In this document: positions 44,205-55,900 of the stretch, in pieces | How the letters are laid out: every line of letters starts with the position of its first letter | How positions within the stretch are numbered: the first letter of the stretch is position 1 | Source of the DNA: Pomphorhynchus laevis | Lineage: Eukaryota; Acanthocephala; Palaeacanthocephala; Echinorhynchida; Pomphorhynchidae | Direction of reading: 5' to 3' | Assembly (NCBI GenBank): GCA_012934845.2 | Contig: WNNJ02003268.1 | Span: 62,001 to 126,000, forward strand | DNA length: 64,000 nt | Program-made: the position numbers and the translations under genes | Notes under the pieces: generated by a model | Told to the model about the DNA's origin: nothing | The model's database searches: none | What the model saw: only the letters and a program-made list of their open reading frames with translations

Positions 44205-46490
44205 TCATTTTGTTCTTGCATACTCGGTATCCGCGGAGTGCTTGAAAGAACAAAATCATATAATAAATGTAATACAATAAAGATTTAATATGCTTTTCAA
44301 CTAATTTCAGATATTACATTTTATATATAAACGCTTATTATTTACAACGTGATATACAATATGTAATTATAAAGTCAATAACTTCAAAAGGTCATTATTA
44401 CCTTTTTTACTTAAACTGCATTATGCAATGTTAAGTTCGTGTATGTTACACATTATGTTGGGACTTTCAACATTGGGTTAATATATTAGTATTTCTAAAC
44501 AGCAATAATTATGAGCTGCTGTTTCATATAAATAGTAATAACTAAATATTATAAATTTTATATTTACTTTTAAACAAAGTAAATATACCTTTTTTATTTA
44601 CCTTAAATAATTTTTGTATTAAATTATAAATAATTTAATTAATAATTAATTCAATAAATTAATTAATTATTAATTATTAATAATAATAAATTATTATTAA
44701 CAATAATTAATTAATAATTATTAATTAATCAAAAATTTATTATTAATTATTAATTTTATCTAATAATTTTTATTTTTATTTTTTCTTGTCATTTTATTTA
44801 CTTTTAAATTATATAGTCTTAAATTATAATTAAATTTATATTAGCTATAAATAATTATGTGAAAGATGTAATTGACTAATTATACATTATAATGGCAATT
44901 ATATTATTCTGTTGAATTATATATGGTTATATTAAATTTCAGCTTGGACTTTGAAGACAATTGAAACTACAATATAAATAATATTTTACCATCACAATTA
45001 GATGTTAAAGAAATATATATGACAATTATAGAATATATTAGCTAAAATTCTGCACAGCTAAATCCTCCCAAATGATATCAACACCATAGGTGAGAATGGG
45101 CTCTAGCATGATGCGAACATATCGACGAGCCCCGACAAAGACAGTGTTGATACTCTTCTAGAATAAGATAATGATGTAACCAATTTACACAGTTTGTCTT
45201 CTATAGAATATGACAATCTTTTATAGAATATAAATTGTCACAAAGCATTTTCCTGTGATAAAAGAAATTATTTTATTTCTTATTAAATAAAATTAATGAG
45301 AATATAATCTTATGCAATCTTACCTTTCAAAAGGTAAGATTACTTTTTTTACTTATGCTGCGTTATGCAATGTTAAGTTCGTGTATGGTATTGGTATTAT
45401 GTTGGGTGAAAAAGATGTAAAGGATTAATTATTTACACATTATGTTGGGTGAAAAAGATGTAAAGGATTAATTAAAATAGTTATATATTAAATATATAAA
45501 TACATATTAAAATAGTTATTATTTAAAATTATTGATACAATTATTTATAAATAAATTTTATAAGCATTTCAACAGCAAACAGCTGGTTTGTATCACTAAT
45601 ATTTTTTGAATCACTAATGTTCTTAATAAACTTAAAGATTAGAACAAAAGATAACTAATGATTAACTAATCATTTTTTTGATTATTAATGATTAATAATC
45701 ATCGAACAATTAACACATAAATATTAACACATGAATAATTAACACATATATTCTATCTACCATTTATTAAGGAAGGTAGATCTTAGACTATAGAAGAATC
45801 TTCTATAGATAACTATAGAAGGTTAGATACTTTCTATTAAAATCGGTTTCTCATAATTTGTGTAATTCTCATAAATTATTTACGGAAATAGTGAAAATCA
45901 AAAATTGAGTAAATAAATAGTGATTTAAAAATACGATTAGCTAATTTAAGAATGCATGGATAAAAGTGTTATTCATTACAATTTTTAATATTCATCACAG
46001 TCATGTTTACTCGCATTAACAATTGTTTTCTTTGCTTTAGCTCGTCAGAAGCAGAACTGAATTTGATTTATTGTTGCACCCGAAAGAAAGTCACACCAGA
46101 ATTATTGTAATTTTAAAGGTTCAACTATCAATTTTAGTTATGTGACATATTCTAATATTTAAAGATGCAAAAAATCTCTTGATTTTCTGATAATAATCAT
46201 TAAACATACAGCGTTGGCATTTGATTGAACTGCCGATGTATCCTAGTTCCAGTCCATTCTAACTGAAAGGCCTATTACCCCAATAAAATTATCGAAATCA
46301 AATTAATAATAAAATGATTTACCTTCCACTGAACTAGATCTTTGTACATCTTTCCTATTAACTGAAAATCTGGAGCACCATCGAAATCTAACAGATCGGC
46401 AAAAAACTAAAGATAAATATAAGAGCAGATACACTAAGTAAACAATTTTTATACCCCTGATGAATCCAATTTAGGTTGACCGTTATTCAT
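44205..46490 (-). CDS. Possible small three-exon gene of unknown function
   Basis: Exons 46490-46455 (MNNGQPKLDSSG), 46406-46323 (FFADLLDFDGAPDFQLIGKM then YKDLVQWK) and 44240-44205 (HSADTEYARTK, stop). All junctions are GT-AG and phase 0 (GGG|GTATAA, CTTTAG, AAG|GTAAAT, TTTCAAG), giving 51 residues. I do not recognise the protein. It lies just downstream of NDUFB4 on the same strand. The middle exon is the best supported; the first and last could be wrong, or the exon could belong to a larger gene. Confidence 0.35.
44395..45475. repeat. Dispersed repeat pair and 34-bp tandem
   Basis: TTATGCAATGTTAAGTTCGT and flanks occur at 44400-44465 and 45340-45405. TATGTTGGGTGAAAAAGATG is repeated in tandem at about 45406 and 45443. 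A foldback is at 45317-45340. No coding content. Confidence 0.6.
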
Positions 46491-46883
46491 TCACAAATCT
46501 GCATATGAAAGTTAATAAATAATTTGAAAAATAATTTGTAAATAATTTGTTTAAATGATTCTAAAAATAATTTGCACAAATTATTTTTTTTAATTTGTTA
46601 AAAGCCACAATTTAGGAGTAAAATAATTTACAATGGTTTACATTGGACAAATCTGTCAAGGTATATAAAAGCGTATATTTTAATATAAATTGCGAAACCT
46701 TAAACAATTCTATTATGTTTTGCTACATTTTTTCATTATATTCAATTAGCAACAAAATAGCAAGAACTTATCAAAAATAGGCTAAATTTCGTAGATATAC
46801 AATGCTTTTGCTAAAATTAGGCAGACAGTTATTTGAAGTTTAGTTTCGCTTTGAAATTTGTGAATAAATAATTCGAAAACTAT

Positions 46884-46961
46884 CTAGTAGCTATGCAATT
46901 CTTTATTTTCTCGATCAAGATACGTTATTTGACCACTTCCAATAGTCCTTCTTCTTTCATT
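46884..46961 (-). CDS. NDUFB4: NDUFB4 exon 3 (terminal)
   Basis: After acceptor TTGTTTTAAG: NERRRTIGSGQITYLDRENK then ELHSY and stop TAG. Family C-termini end in a basic tail with G(Q/E)-x-Y-DR. Phase 0 fits exon 2. Confidence 0.7.
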   Translation of the reverse strand, partial: NERRRTIGSGQITYLDRENKELHSY

Positions 46962-49900
46962 CTTAAAACAAAAAATAAAATCAAAAATGTAAAAGATATA
47001 AAAGCGTAAGATATAAATAATTATCTATTGATATCAATAAATCAGAAAACCTTTTTTAAAAAGAAAAAAAATTTTCAAACTTCTAACTTAGCTTTTACTA
47101 TACAAAAGTATTAAACTGAGATTATTAAAAAAAGTAGTTATCAGCTAGTTTAACCAATTTTGTATAGACTTTCTGTTGAAGTTATTCGTAAAGCTTTAAA
47201 TATGAAGCTTTTGAGAACTTTCTCAGTTCTTTCGATTTCGTTTTTTTTTCTAAGTTTTTAATTGATTTTGCAAATCCTTTCTTGATGAACAGCCGATAGT
47301 GAAAGTAAATGGTTAAATCGAGAGAAGTCCTCCCGGATGTAGCCAAAAATACGTCCTTAGACATAAACATCTATAAGACGCTACCAGCGCGCCCTTACAC
47401 AACGTTTGGGTTTACCATGCTTGTCTAGCATCCGATTCTGCTATCGAAGTTTACTAACTACAAGGTAGTAATCGGTTAACAGCTCAGCTCATTTCTTCAC
47501 ACGAGTGTCTAGAACTTAACGTCGCAGATCAGATGAAACGATTACAAAATCAATAATTGATCTTTGACTGAGAGAATCCTGATGCCATATGTATCTATGA
47601 ATTTCCTTATGTTTAAACATGGTGTTGGTTATGCACCAATTGTTACGAGAACAAAAGTGCAATAATTCAACACCACTCGCATTCAGATCAGAGTCCGTTT
47701 CTCCACAACACTCCCTTCCATGTGTTACTTTAGCTACCAACATGAGCATTGAAGCCAATGATAAGAGCTCTATACCACATATTGATTTTCCTTCCTTTTG
47801 AATGTTGCTAAACATGTTTAAATCACGTTCAGATGCGTTGCACAACTTAGGATACCCATACGTTTGGAATGAACGAATGGTAGCATTATAAAACATTTCC
47901 AATTGAGTGTTACTTGCTCCAATATTTTTTATATGGTCGACTTGCACATTTCGATGTAATATATATGATACGCATCCTCCATGATAGATTAGATTGAAAA
48001 ACAACATTCTATATACCAATGTAATCTACACAACACATTCCATAATTTTGCAATGATATATTTTTACATGCAGATTTTAAGGATAAATAAATAGTTCTAG
48101 ATTTTGTTTTTTTAAAGTTCAATCATTTAAACTACACCAGTTTTCCACAATAACAACCTCGATGACAATATCCTATTTGACATTACTTAATTATCAGCGC
48201 ATGTAATAAAATCAAATCATCATTAAACATGATGAACAATCTAAACATCGAAATCATCCATAAAGATAGGGAACAATAACGGAGAAATCAAACTACATTA
48301 TGAAACTCCGAGATTAACATTTTGTAAACTAAACTTTACATCTAGACATGATAAAATATCGTCAGAATTTAAGTTTCTAATTAGTAAATTCTACACCTTT
48401 TACCTTTTCTAAGAGCTTTGTGTGACATACACTATCACAGGCCTTCGATATATAGTTAAAGAAGTTGATTGTGAAGGCTTGATTACAAACCTTCACAATC
48501 GGATACGAATGAGAATCAAGGCGGTTAAGAGACATGGTTAATAGAAAACAGAGATGAAGAGATAGACCCTTTTTAGTCTGAATACGAATTGATTGGTTTT
48601 TAAATTCATATAAAAATTTATATTATATTATATAAATTATAATATTTATATAATATTATTATAATATTATATAATATATATTATGTATTAATAATATAAA
48701 ATAATAATATTATTATATTTATAATATTATTATATTATATACACCTACAAGAATTGTATGCGCTGTTAAGTCAAATACATAACATCTATTATCGTGTAAA
48801 CGTGGCGACTTTCAAATTACTCGCCAAAATTCGATTAGAGATTTGATTGCTCGAGAATTAACAACAGTAAGTCAAAGTGTTGGAATTGAACCGGTTATGA
48901 AAGATCTAAATCACAATACCACATTTCAAAACACCACAACGTGCCGTGAAAATGATGCAACGCTCTATGTTACTAAAATTAAATAAATGTTATTATTTTA
49001 TAATTAAAATTATAAAATAATAACGTAATAATTTTATTAATATTGAAAAGTATAATTTTAAACTAATAATTAAACATTGTTATTAACTAATCTGCATTCA
49101 ATGTGGGGAAACATTTTAACTTGATATACATTATATAAAATTTTATATAACAATAATTAATTATTAATAATAAAATACGTCATTATCCTATATTTGGCCA
49201 CGCTGTCAAAAGATTTAAGATAAACTATTCACAAAATGTTCACATGAATTGAACAGCAGAGATTTTATTGGTAATTATTGTTTAATTATTCTATCAAATC
49301 AAATCGCGCTTTGGTTGGGAATAAAAAAATATGCAAATTAATTGCGAGTTTCATAAGGTGAGCATAAATCGATTCGGCTCAAAATTTAAAAATGCAGCAA
49401 TTGTTTCCTATCTAAAAAGGTGATCAAAAACATTAAATTTTAAATCGTCGAAAAATAACTAAACGCTAAATTTAATAACAAAGCAGTTTCTCATGATGAC
49501 CTCTAATCCTTATTATGATACATCGTCTATTATTTATTTGTCAATTAATAAATATTGACTTTTATTTCAAATTTCAATTTTTTATTTTAACTTAAAAAAA
49601 ATAAAACTTGATAAAATTTTAACTTCATAAAATTATATATTATATTTTATAATTATTTAATTAATTATTATTTTATTATTAAATTTTAATAAAGCATTAT
49701 TTTTTCAATTTTAAAATATGATATTATTATTTTAATAATATTATTATTTAAATATTATTATTTAAAATTAATATATATAAAGCTTATATTAATTATTGAT
49801 CTTTTAAATAATTAATGGGTAATGTTTATTTAAATACCGCCTTTTTCGGTTCTCACATATTTGATACGTCATTAGCATGTATTTGGCCCCGCTGCTATGT

Positions 49901-52900
49901 TGGGTAGAGGAGTTAAGGGCCGAAACCTGATTACATTGCAGTTCCTCCTGATGACCTCTAATCCTTATTCTGATACATATTTTGTTATATATTAGTCAAT
50001 TCATAAAAATTGATTTTTATTTGGTATTGGCTTTCTTTAAAATCATTTAAATAATTTAATAGATACATATTTTAAACTAGGTTACTGTAAAAATAACATT
50101 AAACAGAAAATAGTAAAATATATAAATCAACACAATAATATAAAGAATAAATTTAAACTCTTAAGTGACAAATTTTTATGGATGGATAATAAATAATATA
50201 CTTTGTATTAGAATAAGATACTAGATAGTTTTATCAGAGGAAATACATCATTAGCATGTATTTGGCCCCGCAGCTATTTTTGGTCGAGGAATAATAACCA
50301 AACCTGATAACATAGTAGTTGCTGCTGATGACCTCTAATCCTTATTCTGATAGATCGTATGTTATTTACTATTCAATTCAGAAAAACTAACTTATATTTT
50401 TAATTTCAATTTTAAATTTTGACTTGATATAAATATAAATTGTAAAATTCTTATATAATTATTTATTATTTAATTTTATTTTTGATTTATACATAGTAAA
50501 TGTCATAAATGTAAATGTCATATTTTCTCTGCATTTTATTTGCATTTTATTATAAACAATATAACATTTTTAGTCAAGTCATAAAAATTGACTTTTATTT
50601 TTTATAAATTATATAAAATACGTAAACTCAGTTAGCTGATATTTAATTTAAAGATATTTTCATTTTATTTAAATATATCTATAAATATATCTTTATCAAG
50701 ATACATATATTTTGATTTAATATTTTGATTTAAAGGTTATTTATTAGTCAATTCATAAAATTGACTTGATCATTGATTTAAAGATATTTTGATATCTTTT
50801 AATATATCTATAAATATATCTTTATCAAGATACATATATTTTGATTTAAAAGTTATTAGTCAATTCATAAAAATTGACATAAAATTGGCATTAATAAAAT
50901 TGACATAATTTTGTCTGATGACCTCTAATTCTTATTCTTATGCGTCGTCTGTTATTTAAATTTCAATTTTAAATTTTAACTTGATAAAAATATAAATTGT
51001 ATAAAATCTTATATGATTATTTATTATTTATCTTTATTTTTATATAAAATACTTAGAATCCATTATCTAAACTATGTATTATTGATATGATATTATTTTC
51101 AAGTTTCGTGACTTTGTTTTCTATTTTTTATAAATGAGAAGCAAATCAACAAAATATTGTTAAAATATTTAATTTATATTACATAAATCAACAAAATATT
51201 ATAAAAGATAAATTTAATTACTTTTAAGCGAAAAATATCTATGAATAGATAAACAATGTTTTGTGTTAGAATAAGGTAAACAAGATAATCAAATTTTATC
51301 AAAAGAAAACGTCATTAACATGTATTTGGACGCTCTATTACGATGGGTCGATAGATATGGGTGGATACCTGATAACATAGTAGTTCATCTTGATCGCCTC
51401 TAATCCTTATTCTGATACATCGTCTATTATTTATAAATCAATTCATTAAAGTTTACTTTTATTTAAAATTTCAATTTTAAATTATATAAAATCTTATATA
51501 ATTATTTATTATTTATCTTTATTTTTATATAAAATAATCAGAATCAATTATCTAATCTGATTTGTTTAACTGAAAAGTTATTATTGACATGTGGAATTTG
51601 TTTTTTGGTAATATAATCATATATTAATATAATAATATTTTTTTTCAGAGATACTGAAACTATGTATTATTGATACGACATTATTTTCCCACCGATTTTC
51701 ATTCATGTTTGATAATTTTTTTCTTTTTATTACAATGGAGAAGTATAAATCAACAAAATATTATTAAAATATTTAATCTACAATATATAAATCAGCAAGA
51801 TATTAATTAAAAATTTATTTATATTCTTAAACGAAAATGTTTATAAATGGATAATAAATGATATATTTTGTATTAGAATAAGAAACACTATTATATAAAA
51901 AACACTAGAATACACATCTAGCATGTATTTGGCCCCCAAGAATAGATACCAAAACCTGATTACATAGCAGTTCCTCCTGATGATCTCTAATCTTTATTCT
52001 GATACATCGTCTGTTATTTATTATTCAATTCATAAAAATTGATTTTTATGAATTGAATATATTATATTATTAATATATTATATTATTTATTTTTAATATA
52101 TAATATCTTTTGTATGAGAATAAGAAACACTATTATATAAGAAACACACCAGGAAATAATAATGATTATAATAATATATAATAATTCTCTCTAATAATTG
52201 AGAAGAAAAATCAACAATATGCTTTGTAATCAAAAAATAATAATCACTAAATAATCAAATTTTATCAGGGAAATACGCCATTAGCATGTATTTGTCACCG
52301 TTGCTATGTTGGGTGGAAGAATAGTGACCAAAACCTGAAGGCATTGTAATTCCTATCTAATCCTTATTCTGATACATCGTCTGTTATTTATTAGTCAATT
52401 AATAAAAACTAACTTTTACTTTTAATTTAAATTATAAATTTTTACATTATTAATATAAATTGTATAAAATCTTATATAATTATTTATTTTATCTTTATTT
52501 TTATTATCTTTATATCAGTTATCTAAGTGGTTATCTATTAAAACCACTTATCAGGACTACTTGATCCCAATTTAATGAGAGTTGAGAATATAGAAATATT
52601 AGGTATGCATTATTCAGCTAATATGTCATGGGCTAGGCATACACGCAAATGCGCATCGAGATTATTTTTCCTAAGAAAATTGAAATACTTAAGTGCGACA
52701 TCATCACAATTAAAACTTATATATACTTCGACTATCAGATCTCTTATAACTTACGAATATCCGTGTTTTGCTCACACAGCGAGCGTGACGTAGCTAAAGG
52801 TGTTCGTAAGTATGCGGAGAAGATTTGTGGAGTGAAGTTGACGCCGGTGATGACAGTATTTCAAAACATAATACTTAAAATGTCTACTGATCAAGAGTTG

Positions 52901-55900
52901 ATACATCAGCTTCAAGAAAACAGCGTAGACGACGATTTTCGATGGTTGAAAACGACTCGAAATTTAAGAAACACTTATGTTCATGCACCGATCGCAAAGA
53001 CAGAAAATTTAAAAAAGAGTTTGTTATATCAAGGCCTTAAGTATATTTGAAAAAACATGTATAAATTACATGTTTATATAAATTATATAAATTACAATAT
53101 AAATTAATAATATTCAATGTTATGCCAAAAATAAGTCAAATTCTGGTTAAACAACATTTTATAGATTAAAATAACATTTAAATAAATTAAATGTTAAAAT
53201 TAAATAATTAAAAAAATAAATTTAATATTAAAATAAAAAAAATTCAAAGCAGTACATTTTAATGGTCTACTTACAAATTCCTTGTTCACAGAATAGCATA
53301 AACAACCGAATATTCCGAAAAATGTTAATGGTGCTAGCATATTGCGAGGAGTGGGTCTGTAATGATCAACAGAAAACGCTTTCATTGACGACCATCGTTG
53401 TAACGCTGGGTCAAACTATAAAACAATAAATGATTTAGAACAAAGTCAACAAGTATTCCATAAAATTATGTGCATACCATAATGGATACATATTTTAATA
53501 AAAAAGAGTTTTGTGCGGAATTTTATGATAATATTACATATTATTATTACATATTATTTTAAATATTGTATAAGAATATTACCTGAAAATAAATGAAAAT
53601 TTTCAAATATATCACATGAAAAAGCTACTTTAATACATTTATCAAATAATACATCTCAAACTAAAATTCAGAACTATTAAATTCAAAGCTATTTTAGGTA
53701 TCACCAGATATCACTTGTAGCTCAATGTAGTTAAAGAAGTATCTCTGTTTTATAAATTCTATTGTAAAAAGAATTCTCGAAACTTTGAGAGATACAAGTG
53801 ATCGTCAAAAACAGCGACGAAATTTCAGAAGATCGTTTTGTGAAAGCGAGCTCCCAATGTAAAAATGTTAAAAATATTATTTGTAGTTATCAAACTACAA
53901 ATATATCTTATTATCTGTCGTCGACTACATGATTTTTGTAGAGAAATTATATATACAAATCTATTTTTATATTTAAAAATGCTATTAAACATTACAGGTA
54001 TTTTATATTTTATGATGAGCAAATAAATATAATTTACTTATTAGCGTTACATATTACCAGCTCTTAATTTCTTAGAGAGCTAGAGGAAGCAATTTTTTCA
54101 ACATGCTGACTCATGTCGAGAGCTTTCCAAAAGACTATCCTCAAATCATCAAATAGTTTCCTGATGAAAAATTTTCAAATATCCTGATGGTAACGTTGTA
54201 GCATTTTCGGCGATGTTTGAGCATAAATGTGTCATCGCAGCTTTTTGGAATCACTGAGGCTGAATAGGTTATTGAGAGGGTGGGACGAAAACATGAGAGC
54301 TTTCAGCACCAGCATCATATCAGCTATGTACAGGCTTTTATGTATCAATGGAATTCCAAAGGTCCTAGAGTCTAAGACCAAATGAAAGACATTTGATAGA
54401 GGCGTAAAGAATATGCGATTCTATAAGTGAGCGATAGAGTATTCGGAAACAACGAACATCTAAAGCATCACACGAACATTTAATGAAGCCGATAGTACGA
54501 CGTCGGGAAAAAGCCGAGCCAATCCGCATGTCGCTGCATTTTAATCAAAAGCTTCTGAGAAGCACACCATTTATTTATAGAATCAAGATCGAGTTGCAAT
54601 GTTTTATCATCTGAGTGATCGCGAATTCCTCGCCATATCTTTAAATCATCGGCGTACATAATACACCGCGATGTTAGATCAGCGGTGATGCCATTAACAT
54701 ATATGTTAAATAGAGTCGGGCTAATGACGGAACCCTGAGGGACACCCGTTGACAACAAAGTGTACTCAGATAAATATCCGTCAATACGCACTGCACACGA
54801 GCGATGAGTAAGGAAGCATTGTAACCAGTTCAATAAATTGCCTCTAATTTTGACGTTATATAACTTATTAACAAGAAGACTCGGAAAAAGTCTATCAAAT
54901 GCATTTGACAAATCGATAAAGATCACATCCACCTGTATGCCTTGTCTTAAGGAGTCTACCCAACTGGGTCTTGTTTAAACAAGATTGGTGATCGTTGAGT
55001 GATTCAATCCAAATCCATGTCGCCTAAAGTTGAGAATATCATTCGATTCAAGATAAAAGCTGACCCATCGTCATTTATATTTAATGATGAGCAAATATAC
55101 ATAAATATAATTTACTTATTAGCTTTACAGCTCTGATACACGTACAATCGAAACTAGTAGCAATCGTTTGATGAAAATATTGATTTAAATTTAATAAATT
55201 TGTTTTATAAGTGATCACTTCAATATATCACGCAAAAGACTCTTCTTTTTCTTCAGCGTTTGTTCCGCTTCGTTACGGAATCCGCTTTTTCCACTCTCAC
55301 GCCGAAGGATCTTATAAATGGTTGATGTTCGTTTGCGCGGAGAATGCGGTGTATCATTGTAGTTCGCTTTCGCGAAACTCATTAAGACACAAATTCAGAA
55401 TTCACTATCTATTGTATTTATCAAATTATATGAGACAATGTTTTTATTGTATTTACAATGTGTATACATTATATAGTATTGCTTTCAATCGAATTCGTCT
55501 TCCGACTTTTGGATTTTGATTCGCTTGCTTAATTATTTTAGTATAACACATACATTGAGCTTTATGAAGTTAACCAAGATGCAGCGAAATTTACTTAAAA
55601 TTAAACACAATTCGATGTTACCCTGTATTATTTAGAATAATCTTCTTCTTCAGCATTTGTCCAGCTTGGCAGTGTCTGCTATTGGCCGTACCATTGTAGT
55701 AGCCTTTTGCGAAATTTATCGATACAGCATTTCATACTGTTGATGCGACGGTTTTGCTTTACGACTGGCTTGTCACAAAAGTTATCGTCAACCCCCTCTT
55801 TTCTAGGCACGGGCTTAGGACCGGCCATGGCCAAAGTCACGGCAGAAGTCAGACTGTTAGTACATGGCTAACAGTCTCACGCAAGAGACTATTAGCTATA

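Noticed and set aside
47516-48019. A single host gene in the 167-codon minus frame
   Set aside because: It is a chance in-frame fusion of an RT C-terminal scrap and an RTE-like endonuclease piece.
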